Shown piece after piece: positions 7,039-18,011 of a stretch of DNA of 64,000 bases. The stretch is from assembly GCA_035508495.1 (NCBI GenBank), contig DATJMX010000040.1, positions 85,210 to 149,209 of the forward strand, written 5' to 3'. Positions within the stretch are counted from its first letter, which is position 1; each line of letters begins with the position of its first letter. The notes beneath the pieces were generated by a model that worked only from the letters and a program-made list of their open reading frames with translations, was not told the origin of the DNA and ran no database searches. This DNA is from Candidatus Binataceae bacterium (GTDB lineage: Bacteria > Desulfobacterota > Binatia > Binatales > Binataceae). The position numbers and the translations under genes were made by a program.

Positions 7039-8700
7039 TTGCGGCGCGCGGCCACTTTCACTCGCGATTCCGCCTCCGCTGAAGCTCGAGCTTCGGGCCT
7101 CACCGCCTGGACCATCTTCTGGTCCGGCCTGCTGATTTTACTCTTCATCGAACGCGCTTTCCTCATGCCCGAGGGAGTATGGGGCGAGGCGCACTGGCAC
7201 GTGTATCCGTGGCTGTGGCTGATCCTGGGAATCGGGCGGGCGGTGCCACAGGTGATCGCCGCGACGCTTATTATCTCGGCGCTTTTGAGCTGGCGAAACT
7301 TCACCCAAACTCTGCGGGGCTTTGCGGCACGGTCGCCGGCGTTATCGAGCGATTCGATAACGCGGCTCGTGATTCATCTGGGATGCGTCGTCGCCTTGCT
7401 CGGCTGGACGGCGATCGGACTCGGCCTCAGACCAACACCGCTCTTCCTCGTCTGGATCTGGACGCGGCTTGCACTAGAGATCGCTGTAACTGCGACATGG
7501 GTTGTGGCGGCGCTGCCGCCCTCATTTCTTCTCGATTGGTATCGCGGCGCGCAGGCATCATTCGCGATCGGCGCTGGCGCCGGGATCGGCGCCAAGGTCG
7601 TCAACCACTTCCGCGCGACGCCGATCGAGGCGTGCCGCGCCGCGACTTTCAAAATGGTCGCGACGATCCTGCATCTTCTCGGCCAATCCGTCGTTCTCGA
7701 TTTTCCGCATGCTGAGATCGGTACGCGCAGCTTCAGCGTCGAGCTCGCGCCGGTGTGCTCGGGTCTCGATGGTATCGCGATCACGTCGCTGCTGGTCGGG
7801 ATCTACTTGTGGCGCTATCGCAGCGAGCTGCGCTTTCCGCTGTCGTTGATTTTACTGCCCGCCGCGATGCTCCTCGCATGGATTCTCAACTCGGTGCGGA
7901 TCGTTCTGTTGATCCTTATCGGCGGATGGAGCCCGACGATCGCGCTCAACGGTTTTCATTCCGTGGCGGGATGGCTTTCGCTGAGCCTCGTGGGCTGTGC
8001 GACTATCGTCGCGAGTTTCCGCATCCCGGCCTTCAGACCTGTGGCTTCCGCAGCCAACGTCAGCGCGCGAAGCGCCGCATCCTTTTACCTCGTCCCGCTG
8101 ATCGCCGTTATCGCGACTGCGATGCTGACGAAGGCGATCCATCCTGGATTCGATCTGCTCTATCCCGCGCGCGTCGGCGTCGCAGCGGCGGCGCTGTGGT
8201 ACTATCGCCGCGATCTCACGGCAATCTGGTATTGGCCATCGATGATGGCGATCGCGGTTGGCGTCGTCGTGTTCTGCGCCTGGATCGTGATCGTTCCGTC
8301 ACGCGATGCCGCGTTCGATTCGGCCTTCGCCGCGGGACTTGGTTCGCTGTCGATAACCGGGCGCGTCATCTGGATGGCCTTCCGCGTCATCGGCGCGACG
8401 ATCACGGTGCCGATCGCGGAGGAACTCGCATTTCGCGGCTACCTGATGCGCAAGCTGGTCGCCGACGATTTCGACTCCGTGCCGATCGGTAACTTCACGT
8501 GGCTTTCATTTCTCGCGTCGTCGATTCTTTTCGGCGCGATGCACAGTCAGTGGATCGCGGGTACGCTCGCAGGGATGGCGTTTGCGGGCGCCGCGTACTG
8601 CCGCGGAAAATTGTCCGATGCGATCGCCGCCCACGCCGTCACCAACGCAATGCTGAGCGCATACGCGATCGCCACGCATTGCTGGTCATTCTGGACTTGA
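7039..8700 (+). CDS. xrtE: Exosortase E fused to a CPBP/CAAX-type protease
   Basis: This 553-residue multi-pass membrane protein has an N-terminal exosortase domain and a C-terminal CPBP (CAAX protease-like) domain, the architecture named exosortase E/protease of the VPEID-CTERM system. The exosortase triad is visible as C240 in APVCSGLDG, R287 in NSVRIVLL and H307 in NGFHSVAGW. The protease part carries the EExxxR motif (E461, E462, R466 in EELAFRGYLM) and a later histidine in AMHSQWIAG. It should recognise C-terminal sorting signals of secreted proteins at the inner membrane and cleave or transfer them. The first possible start in the frame is the TTG at 7039, just after an in-frame TGA. 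The adjacent 57-residue gene is the obvious substrate candidate. Confidence 0.92.
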   Translation: MRRAATFTRDSASAEARASGLTAWTIFWSGLLILLFIERAFLMPEGVWGEAHWHVYPWLWLILGIGRAVPQVIAATLIISALLSWRNFTQTLRGFAARSPALSSDSITRLVIHLGCVVALLGWTAIGLGLRPTPLFLVWIWTRLALEIAVTATWVVAALPPSFLLDWYRGAQASFAIGAGAGIGAKVVNHFRATPIEACRAATFKMVATILHLLGQSVVLDFPHAEIGTRSFSVELAPVCSGLDGIAITSLLVGIYLWRYRSELRFPLSLILLPAAMLLAWILNSVRIVLLILIGGWSPTIALNGFHSVAGWLSLSLVGCATIVASFRIPAFRPVASAANVSARSAASFYLVPLIAVIATAMLTKAIHPGFDLLYPARVGVAAAALWYYRRDLTAIWYWPSMMAIAVGVVVFCAWIVIVPSRDAAFDSAFAAGLGSLSITGRVIWMAFRVIGATITVPIAEELAFRGYLMRKLVADDFDSVPIGNFTWLSFLASSILFGAMHSQWIAGTLAGMAFAGAAYCRGKLSDAIAAHAVTNAMLSAYAIATHCWSFWT

Positions 8701-8774
8701 TCGATGCGGGTGTTTCATCACCCCGAAACCCTTAATATTGTGGACGGCTGATTTACGCTCGACGGAGAGCTGCG

Positions 8775-9029
8775 ATGTTCGAAGACGAAACTATCGATGT
8801 CGATTGCCCGAAGTGCGGGCACAAAAATACGGTCGCGGTCCGCGACTTCGAGCGGGGCGCGGAGTCGCATTTTGTATGCGAGGGCTGCAAAGCTCCCGTC
8901 AAAGTCGAGGGCGAGCATTTTCACGAGCGCCTCGACGCGCTGCGCAAAGAGATCGAGGAACTCGAGCGCGAGGCCGAGCGTGGCGGTCGCCCTGCGCGCC
9001 GCCCGCGCAAGGACGACTTCCAAATCTGA
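8775..9029 (+). CDS. Small zinc-ribbon protein
   Basis: This 84-residue protein starts at ATG 8775 behind a GGAGA. It has two CxxC knuckles, CPKC at residues 11-14 and CEGC near residues 35-38, which should bind one zinc. A charged helix follows (HERLDALRKEIEELEREAER) with a basic tail. No enzymatic motif is visible; such small ribbon proteins may bind nucleic acid or partner proteins. It stands alone between the exosortase gene and a nitronate monooxygenase-like gene. Function is not recognised. Confidence 0.75.
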   Translation: MFEDETIDVDCPKCGHKNTVAVRDFERGAESHFVCEGCKAPVKVEGEHFHERLDALRKEIEELEREAERGGRPARRPRKDDFQI

Positions 9030-9053
9030 ATCCGACCTTACCGGAGCATCCCA

Positions 9054-9992
9054 ATGCGCTTTGCCAACCGAATCACCGAAATGCTCGGCGTCGAGTACCC
9101 GATTATCCAGGCGCCGATGGGATGGATCGCGCGGGCGCAACTCGCGTCGGCCGTGTCGAACGCGGGCGGAATGGGAATTATCGAAACGTCGTCGGGCGAG
9201 CTCGATGAAATTCGCGGCGAGATCCGCAAGATGCGCGAGCTCACCGACAAGCCATTCGGTGTGAATATCGCGCAGGCTTTCGTGCGCGATCCCGCAATCG
9301 TCAAGTTCGTCATCGATCAGAACGTCAAATTCGTCACGACTTCGGCGGGTGATCCAGCGCGCTATTGCCGCGATCTGAAAGCCGCGGGACTCACCGTCTT
9401 CCACGTCGTGCCGACGCTCAAGGCGGCTCTCAAAGCAGTCGAGGCTGGAGTCGACGGCCTCGTGGTCGAAGGCGGGGAGGGCGGCGGCTTCAAGAATCCG
9501 CAACCGGTCGCGACGATGATCCTGCTCCCGCTGGTGCGCGAAAAGGTCGAGGTGCCGATTATCGCGGCGGGCGGAATCACTGACGGGCGTTCGATGGCGG
9601 CCGCATTCGCGCTCGGCGCCGAGGGCGTGCAGATGGGCACGCGCATGGTCTCGTCGGCGGAATCTCCGGTGCACGAGAACTGGAAGCGCGCGATCGTCGA
9701 TGCGGCCGAGACCGACACCGTTTTTCTCAACCAGTTCTCCAAGCCCGCGCTTCGCGCTCTGCGCACCGAGCGCACGACGCGCCTCGAGCGCGATCCCGGC
9801 CCGAATATCATGGGCCAGTTCGGTAACGCCAAGGCGCTCTACTTCGGCGGCGACATGGAAGCCGCGGTCGCGTTGTCCGGCCAGGTCTGCGGCCGTATCG
9901 ATTCAGTCAAGCCCGTCGCACAGATCATCCGCGAAACGATCGACGAATTCTGCACGACGGTAAGAAGCCTGTCACACTCGTACCAACACTAG
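9054..9992 (+). CDS. Nitronate monooxygenase / 2-nitropropane dioxygenase family (FMN)
   Basis: This 312-residue TIM-barrel flavoprotein belongs to the nitronate monooxygenase family, which also includes FabK-type enoyl reductases. It starts YPIIQAPMGWIARAQLASAV and has NAGGMGIIETSSG, KPFGVNIAQAF, the GGEGGGFKNPQP phosphate-binding loop, PIIAAGGITDGR and GAEGVQMGTRMV. A GGAG lies about eight bases before the ATG. The likely reaction is FMN-dependent oxidation of alkyl nitronates, though many family members have other or unknown substrates. No metabolic neighbours help to decide. Confidence 0.9.
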   Translation: MRFANRITEMLGVEYPIIQAPMGWIARAQLASAVSNAGGMGIIETSSGELDEIRGEIRKMRELTDKPFGVNIAQAFVRDPAIVKFVIDQNVKFVTTSAGDPARYCRDLKAAGLTVFHVVPTLKAALKAVEAGVDGLVVEGGEGGGFKNPQPVATMILLPLVREKVEVPIIAAGGITDGRSMAAAFALGAEGVQMGTRMVSSAESPVHENWKRAIVDAAETDTVFLNQFSKPALRALRTERTTRLERDPGPNIMGQFGNAKALYFGGDMEAAVALSGQVCGRIDSVKPVAQIIRETIDEFCTTVRSLSHSYQH

Positions 9993-10120
9993 CCCATCTG
10001 CTCATGCGGGGTGCGCCGCACTTCCGATCGCAGGTCGTTTGTCACAGAACGCGAACCCCCACTAAGCCTCTGCATAACAATCCGTGCCCGTTCATCCACA
10101 GCTTGTGCTATCGTTGATTC

Positions 10121-10636
10121 ATGCAATTTCTCACGACGAAACAGGCTCAAGACTGGTGCATCGCGTGCAATATCGAGCTCGACGCTTTCATGGTTCCCAA
10201 ACGCGAAGCGGCCAAAGGTCACAGTGTTCGAGTCACTTTGCCTCACGACTATACTCGGCTTTTGTGGGTGGCCCGCCTTATCGAAGGTTCACTGAAGCCA
10301 CGCGACCGCTGTCTCTTTTGGGTGACCAAGACTGAGGTTTGGCCGAGCTCCGAAAACTGGCACTTGTACTATCGTATTCGTCAATCGTATGGCGACTATC
10401 GGTCAATGGAAGACGCTCCCGGTCACATGTTCTTGAACTACGAAGATTTCGACTTGATTACTTTCGTTGAAATCGGAATTGTAGCCGGCTGGGACATCCA
10501 TCTACTCCCACTTAATGGCTATGGTCGGATATTTGTTTGTCATGACGGATGGGTGCAGTTCACCCTGGAGTCGCCGCAAGCTTTAGCGGAGATCACAAGC
10601 GAGTTTCTGAAAATCGGAAGCTCAATTGTGACGTGA
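10121..10636 (+). CDS. Orphan hypothetical protein (171 aa)
   Basis: I do not recognise this 171-residue protein. It has no signal peptide or membrane segment and is rich in aromatic residues (WVARLIEG, YYRIRQSYGDYRSMED, AGWDIHLLPLNGYG, CHDGWVQFTLES), with alternating hydrophobic strands suggesting a small alpha/beta cytoplasmic protein. Its codon use is visibly less GC-biased than its neighbours, with many A/T third positions, and it is followed by a 594-base stretch of equally atypical DNA. This suggests acquired DNA. Composition and size would also fit an immunity-type or toxin-neutralising protein, but nothing proves that and no toxin is adjacent. Confidence 0.7.
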   Translation: MQFLTTKQAQDWCIACNIELDAFMVPKREAAKGHSVRVTLPHDYTRLLWVARLIEGSLKPRDRCLFWVTKTEVWPSSENWHLYYRIRQSYGDYRSMEDAPGHMFLNYEDFDLITFVEIGIVAGWDIHLLPLNGYGRIFVCHDGWVQFTLESPQALAEITSEFLKIGSSIVT

Positions 10637-11230
10637 CTCGCAGATTCCCGATGCCGTTAATTCTGATTATCGTAAAAACGGCGCTTGGCCAGACGATCGC
10701 TTGTTGCCTGAGGGCACCATGATCGAACTGTCCAACGATCATATACAGACAGTTCGAGCGCCGACGCTCTAAAGGACACCTCTCTTTGGATAAGAGGTAT
10801 GCGGAACGTTGGTGATTCAGCGAAGAATCGCGGCGCGCATGGTAGCGCCCGAATGATGACAGGGTGTTGCGTTGGTGCTCTCGACGCTGCTTGGCGGATG
10901 CGGGCGGACGGTGGCGTGCGCCGATGGGTGTGTGAGCCGCGAGTCTGTTGCTCGGGCTATCAGCGAAGAACGCCGATGCGATTCCGGCACACTCACGGGA
11001 ATTCTCTGGATCGCTCACTGCACGGGAAGCCGGCACCTTCGCGCGACGTGCAAGCCGCCCGGCACGGAGGATCGTCCTGAATGCCAGGTGTGGGCGAGCA
11101 TTCAAGCCCGTAATTGGCAGGAGCCTGGAACTTTCTAGCGCTCCTGCAAAGCCCGCACATTCCATTGCGACAGGGCGGCGCTGCGTCACGATGAGAGGCC
11201 TCTCGACCTCCTATCAGTATTGACAGGTAG
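10637..11230. other. Long intergenic stretch of atypical composition
   Basis: This 594-base interval between the orphan gene and the convergent glycogen phosphorylase gene holds no confident gene. An ACCTCT/AGAGGT inverted repeat lies at 10778-10798 and a perfect GAGAGGCCTCTC palindrome at 11193-11204; neither is followed by a T-run. The only frame with protein-like character is the possible small lipoprotein at 10872-11138. An open frame on the minus strand across the region looks random. Confidence 0.5.
10872..11138 (+). CDS. Possible small cysteine-rich lipoprotein
   Basis: This 88-residue frame starts at TTG 10872 (or GTG 10875) directly after an in-frame stop. Its N-terminus STLLGGCGRT could be a short signal with a lipobox-like LGGC, followed by a cysteine-rich body (CADGCV, RRCDSG, AHCTG, ATCKPPG, ECQVW). 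The leader lacks the usual basic n-region, so secretion is doubtful. The only support is the lipobox-like start and the even cysteine spacing; it could be chance. Confidence 0.25.
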   Translation: MVLSTLLGGCGRTVACADGCVSRESVARAISEERRCDSGTLTGILWIAHCTGSRHLRATCKPPGTEDRPECQVWASIQARNWQEPGTF

Positions 11231-13660
<2,430 letters not shown>

Positions 13661-13833
13661 GTGTTTTCTTCACGCGAGCTCGGCTGCGAAACCCAATCGT
13701 CGAACATTAGAGCCGCCCGATGTTCCCGACAAATTAGATTTCCGTTACCGGAGCACGAACGCTGCGCCAATCGCGCGCGAGGCTCGGGCGGCCACGACCC
13801 CGTGTTGCTCCTCAGACGGTAGGATGGGCTAAA

Positions 13834-14856
13834 ATGCCAGCGGATTTCCAACGTGGAGGATGCGGCCTGAAGCTCAGCGGCAAACGCGTGCTGGTCACCG
13901 GCGCGGGCGGGTTCATCGGATCGCACCTGGTCGAGATGCTGGTGGCCGAGGGCGCCCGGGTGCGCGCGCTCGTCAACTACAACTCGTTCAACTTCCGCGG
14001 CTGGCTCGAACGCAGTCCGGCCGCCGCGCAGGCCGAGATCGTAAGCGGCGACATTCGCGATTCGCGGCTATGCGCGCAATTCACCGTGGACCAGGAAATA
14101 ATCTTTCATCTCGCGGCGCTGATCGCGATTCCATATTCGTACCAGGCGCCCGAGAGCTACGTGGATACCAATATCAAGGGCACCCTCAACATCTGCGAAG
14201 CTGCGCGCGCCGCGCGAGTTCGACGCCTCGTTCATCTATCCAGCAGCGAGGTGTATGGAACCGCGAGTTATGTGCCGATCGATGAGCAACATCCGATCCA
14301 GCCGCAGTCGCCTTACGCCGCTTCCAAGGTCGGCGCCGACGCGATCGTGCGCAGCTTCCACGCCTCGTATGGATTGCCGGCCGTGATCGCGCGTCCGTTC
14401 AACACCTATGGCCCAAGGCAGAGCGCACGTGCGATCGTGCCGACGATCATTTCGCAGCTCGCATCGAAGAATCACGAAGTAAGGCTCGGCGAGATTCATT
14501 CGTCGCGCGATTTCACATTCGTATCGGATACGTGCCGCGCATTGATCGATCTTGCGAGCCTGGACGTCGAAGGCCAAGTATTTAACATCGGCTCCAATAG
14601 CGAAATAACTATTGAGGCGTTGTTCACGACGATCGCCGAGATCATGGGCGTTGAGGCCCGGATCGTAACCGATCGCGAGCGGATCCGGCCGGCGGCGAGC
14701 GAAGTGATGCGCCTTAAATGCGACAGTCGCAAGATCGCGTCGGCATGCGCGTTCGAGCCGCAAGTGCTTCTGGCCGAAGGCCTTCGCGCGACTATCGAAT
14801 GGTTCCGGCAGGCCGACAATTTAAGCTTCTACAAGAGCGCCAGTTATAATGTCTAG
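13834..14856 (+). CDS. NAD-dependent nucleotide-sugar 4,6-dehydratase, LegB-like
   Basis: This 340-residue extended SDR resembles LegB-type UDP-N-acetylhexosamine 4,6-dehydratases. It has the GAGGFIGSHL Rossmann motif, LVNYNSFNFRGWLE, HLAALIAIPYSYQAPESYVD, SSSEVYGTASYVPIDE, the catalytic YAASK (in SPYAASKVGAD) and RPFNTYGPRQSARA, all characteristic of that branch. It would make a 4-keto-6-deoxy sugar nucleotide for surface glycans. A GGAGG at about 13855 inside the frame suggests that translation may really start at the CTG before KLSGKR rather than at ATG 13834. The next gene (nucleotidyltransferase) overlaps the end of this one. Confidence 0.88.
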   Translation: MPADFQRGGCGLKLSGKRVLVTGAGGFIGSHLVEMLVAEGARVRALVNYNSFNFRGWLERSPAAAQAEIVSGDIRDSRLCAQFTVDQEIIFHLAALIAIPYSYQAPESYVDTNIKGTLNICEAARAARVRRLVHLSSSEVYGTASYVPIDEQHPIQPQSPYAASKVGADAIVRSFHASYGLPAVIARPFNTYGPRQSARAIVPTIISQLASKNHEVRLGEIHSSRDFTFVSDTCRALIDLASLDVEGQVFNIGSNSEITIEALFTTIAEIMGVEARIVTDRERIRPAASEVMRLKCDSRKIASACAFEPQVLLAEGLRATIEWFRQADNLSFYKSASYNV

Positions 14857-15559
14857 GCGCGCGGTTGTACTCGCGGGCGGGCAGGGCACGCGCCTGAGGC
14901 CATATACCATAACGCTGCCGAAACCGTTGATGCCGCTCGGCGATCACCCGATTTTGGAAATAATAATTCGCCAGCTCGCGCGTTTTGGTTTCGAGCGCGT
15001 GACTCTCGCCGTGAATCATCAGGCTGACATTATCAAGGCATTTTTCGGTGACGGCTCGAAATGGAATATCGCGATTGACTATTCGCTCGAACCGGAGCCG
15101 CTCAGCACGATTGCGCCGCTCACGCTGATCGACGATTTGCCGGCGAATTTCCTGCTGATGAATGGCGATGTTCTCACCGATCTGAATATCGGCCAGCTTT
15201 TTGACGATCACGTGAGAGACGGGCGGCTATTCACTATTGCCGCGACGCATCGCAGGCATGTCACGGATTTCGGCGTACTGACTACTAACTCGAACGGCAT
15301 TCTCAGCGGATTCGCCGAGAAGCCAGCAACGGACTACCTCGTTAGCATGGGCGTCTATGCTGCCAGCCGCGATATTCTCGACAGAGTACCCAGGGGCAGG
15401 AAGTTCGGTTTCGACGATCTGATGCTCGAATTGTTGCGCCGCGGAGAGCAGGTGCGGGTCTATAAATACGACGGCTGCTGGCTCGATATCGGGCGGCCCG
15501 ATGATTATTCGCAGGCGATCGAGGAATTCGAGCGCGGCAAGGATCGGTTCCTTGGGTAA
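14849..15559 (+). CDS. Sugar-1-phosphate nucleotidyltransferase
   Basis: This 236-residue enzyme belongs to the RmlA/GlmU/mannose-1-phosphate guanylyltransferase family, which activates sugar-1-phosphates with NTPs. The signature GGQGTRLRPYTITLPKPLMP is complete and the metal-binding aspartate is in LLMNGDVLTD. The C-terminus is short (LDIGRPDDYSQAIEEFE), with no left-handed helix acyltransferase domain. LegB clusters often carry such a nucleotidyltransferase. It overlaps both the upstream dehydratase and the downstream epimerase, implying one operon. The base and sugar used are not predictable. Confidence 0.92.
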   Translation: MSRRAVVLAGGQGTRLRPYTITLPKPLMPLGDHPILEIIIRQLARFGFERVTLAVNHQADIIKAFFGDGSKWNIAIDYSLEPEPLSTIAPLTLIDDLPANFLLMNGDVLTDLNIGQLFDDHVRDGRLFTIAATHRRHVTDFGVLTTNSNGILSGFAEKPATDYLVSMGVYAASRDILDRVPRGRKFGFDDLMLELLRRGEQVRVYKYDGCWLDIGRPDDYSQAIEEFERGKDRFLG

Positions 15560-16415
15560 GCCCCGGTCCATATTAGTCACTGGCGCTTCCGGGTTCATCG
15601 GCAGACACCTGGTGCGAGAGTTGGATAGCCGCGGCCATGATGTTCGTGCGCATAGCAGCGCCGACGGTGACATCGCTGGCTGCGCGCTCGACTACGAAGG
15701 GGTCGATCACGTTTTTCACCTCGCGGGTCTGTCATTCGTTCCGGATAGCTGGAATCGAGCCCGCGACTATTATCGCGTCAACCTGCTGGGAACGATTAAC
15801 GTTCTCGAGTTCTGCCGCCGCAGCGGCGCGTCGTTGACTATGATCAGTACTTACGTTTACGGCCAGCCTGAGCACCTGCCGATCGATGAAGAACATCCGG
15901 TGCGCGCCTTCAATCCGTATAGCCACACGAAAATATTGGCCGAGGAGGCGACGCGCTATTACGCGCAGCAGTTCGGTATCCGTGCGGCGATCATCCGTTC
16001 GTTCAATAGCTATGGCTTCGGTCAGTCGCCACAGTTCCTGATTCCCAAACTTCTCGCGCAGGCCCTGGATCGATCGCGCCATGAAATCATAGTCGCCGAT
16101 ACCCGGCCCCGGCGCGACTATTTGTACATTTCGGACCTGGTCGAGATGCTGATCCTGAGCATGGAACGGCGGGCGTCAGGAACCTACAACGCCGGTTCGG
16201 GCCGCTCCGCGAGTATCGCCGAGATTTTGAGCGTGCTTTGGTCGTTGGGTCTCGAGCCGAAGCCGCTTCGGTCCGAGAACAAGCCGCGCACGGAGGAAGT
16301 GCTCGACGTTATTGCCGATATTGGCAAAGCGAAACGCGAGCTCGGATGGATGCCCTGCGTCGGCCTTCGCGACGGATTGGCCGCGATGCTCGAATGCATG
16401 CGGGGGAAAAGCTGA
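15552..16415 (+). CDS. NAD-dependent epimerase/dehydratase (extended SDR)
   Basis: This 287-residue extended SDR starts at TTG 15552, nine bases after AAGGAT and inside the end of the nucleotidyltransferase. It shows SILVTGASGFIGRHLV, the DHVFHLAG strand, STYVYGQPEHLPIDE and the SYSHTK-type catalytic site (NPYSHTKILAEE), then RSFNSYGFGQSPQFL and the RDYLYISDLVEM substrate strand. It probably converts the 4-keto or parent nucleotide sugar made by its neighbours, as an epimerase, reductase or second dehydratase. The exact sugar is unknown. Confidence 0.88.
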   Translation: MGKPRSILVTGASGFIGRHLVRELDSRGHDVRAHSSADGDIAGCALDYEGVDHVFHLAGLSFVPDSWNRARDYYRVNLLGTINVLEFCRRSGASLTMISTYVYGQPEHLPIDEEHPVRAFNPYSHTKILAEEATRYYAQQFGIRAAIIRSFNSYGFGQSPQFLIPKLLAQALDRSRHEIIVADTRPRRDYLYISDLVEMLILSMERRASGTYNAGSGRSASIAEILSVLWSLGLEPKPLRSENKPRTEEVLDVIADIGKAKRELGWMPCVGLRDGLAAMLECMRGKS

Positions 16416-16464
16416 TGCCTCAAGCGCGTTTGCGCGGGTGGCGTTGCAAGTCCGTGCACTGAGT

Positions 16465-17997
16465 ATGCGCAGGCAGGTCTTCAATAATCTGTTTTTCAGC
16501 TACGCGAACTATGCCACCACCATAGTCGCGCCGCTGGTGCTGGTGCCGCTGTTCGTTCGCCTGCTCGGACACACTCTGTATGGAGAGTGGCTGGTTATTC
16601 TCAGTCTCACTTCATACTTCTCAATGGCTAATCTGGGTTTGTCGCGGACGCTGGCTAATGAGTATGCGATGGCCAACGCGCGAGCCGATCTGAATGAAAT
16701 CGATACACTGACATCGACCAGCTTCTTCGGCTATGGCGCGGTGACGGCGCTGTTGCTCGGGATTTTCCTGATCAAACTGCCGGCAATTTCAACTCATTTC
16801 CTTGCTTATGCGGACCGCGCGACGATCGTTGCGCTGGTGATCGTTGCCGTCTGCAGCGCGGTTGCACTGCCTTTCGACGTATACGCGATGCTGCTGCGCG
16901 GCGTGAAAAGGGTTGACCAGGAGCAGGCGATCGGCGCGTTTTCGACCGTGGGGCGCGTGGCGGCGATGACGGCCGCACTGGCGGCCGGCTTGCGGATTCT
17001 GGCCGTCGCCGTAATCCAGGGCGGTATCCGCGTGATTGGTGCGATTGCCTCGTGCGTTTACGCCATTCGAATCAGTCCTGAAGCACGGCCGCGGATTAGG
17101 AAATTTTCCTTAAGCATGATGCGGCGGCTGATCGTTCCGAGCGCGGGGTTCTTTGCGATTCAGATCGCACAGACTATTAATGTCGGGCTCGACAACCTGG
17201 TTATCGCCGCATTCCGTCCCGCGGCCGAAGTCACGCAGTACGCGGTCGCGATGAAGCTCGTATTCATCAATTCGGGAATTTTTTCGGTAATTCTCGACAC
17301 GTTGGCGCCCTATGTGACGGCGGACTTCACGTTACAACGTAGCGACAGGTTGCAAACCGGATACATACTTTTTCTCAAGTTCGCATTTTTGTTTGGCGTT
17401 ACCACCACGATGGGCTTATGGTTCCTCGGCCCGGGCCTGATGCAGTTCTGGGCCGGGCCGGGTATTTTCCCCGGCAAGGCGACTTTCGCACTACAGACCT
17501 CGTTGCTCTTGATGGGGATTATCGCGAATCCCGCCTATATCGTTCTAACCTCGACGATGCGGCACTATGGATTGACGGTTGTCGCAGCGGTGGAATGCAC
17601 CTTGAATCTCACACTATCGATCTGGCTGGTCCAGCGATGGGGAATCGCCGGCGTGATCGCAGGTAGCGTGTTTGCTCACGTGCTTACAAATGCGTGGTAT
17701 ATGCAGTATGGAGCGCTGCAGGTCCTGCGGATCGAATTTTCGCGAGTGGTATATGAAATCGGACCGATCGCGCTGTTGTCCCTGATTGTACTCGGCATCG
17801 CGTTTGCCTTTGCAGAGCTTGGTACAACGCCGCTCTCCGGGATCCGCGCACTCATCTCGACGATTATAGCCGTTCCAGCTTTTGCTATCGGCTGGGCGCT
17901 GGTCTCGTTTGATTCGGATGAGCGTAAGGAAGCCTGGTCGGTCGTTATCCGCTTTATTCACAATCGCGGCCAGGCGCGAGCTGATTTCGCCGGTTGA
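16465..17997 (+). CDS. Wzx-like polysaccharide flippase (MATE/MOP superfamily)
   Basis: This 510-residue integral membrane protein has about twelve to fourteen hydrophobic segments and begins FNNLFFSYANYATTIVAPLV, with the LLGHTLYGEWLVILSLTSYF motif common in lipid-linked oligosaccharide flippases. It should translocate undecaprenyl-linked repeat units across the inner membrane. The frame is open from 16312, but the membrane fold begins right after ATG 16465, which I chose; a TTG 24 bases upstream is possible. It follows the epimerase by 49 bases and precedes a PAP2 phosphatase that could recycle the lipid carrier. Confidence 0.88.
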   Translation: MRRQVFNNLFFSYANYATTIVAPLVLVPLFVRLLGHTLYGEWLVILSLTSYFSMANLGLSRTLANEYAMANARADLNEIDTLTSTSFFGYGAVTALLLGIFLIKLPAISTHFLAYADRATIVALVIVAVCSAVALPFDVYAMLLRGVKRVDQEQAIGAFSTVGRVAAMTAALAAGLRILAVAVIQGGIRVIGAIASCVYAIRISPEARPRIRKFSLSMMRRLIVPSAGFFAIQIAQTINVGLDNLVIAAFRPAAEVTQYAVAMKLVFINSGIFSVILDTLAPYVTADFTLQRSDRLQTGYILFLKFAFLFGVTTTMGLWFLGPGLMQFWAGPGIFPGKATFALQTSLLLMGIIANPAYIVLTSTMRHYGLTVVAAVECTLNLTLSIWLVQRWGIAGVIAGSVFAHVLTNAWYMQYGALQVLRIEFSRVVYEIGPIALLSLIVLGIAFAFAELGTTPLSGIRALISTIIAVPAFAIGWALVSFDSDERKEAWSVVIRFIHNRGQARADFAG

Positions 17998-18011
17998 TTC
18001 TGAAATTCACA

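Noticed and set aside
8708..8732. GGGTG-TTTCAT-CACCC hairpin after the exosortase gene
   Set aside because: Five-pair stem without a following T-run; not a convincing intrinsic terminator.
9993..10120. Possible tRNA or small RNA between the nitronate monooxygenase-like gene and the orphan gene
   Set aside because: No cloverleaf arms or T-arm consensus could be found.
10593..11189. Minus-strand frame of 198 codons in the atypical intergenic stretch
   Set aside because: It overlaps the end of the orphan gene and reads as random sequence (many Arg, Ser, Leu), with no start signal or domain.
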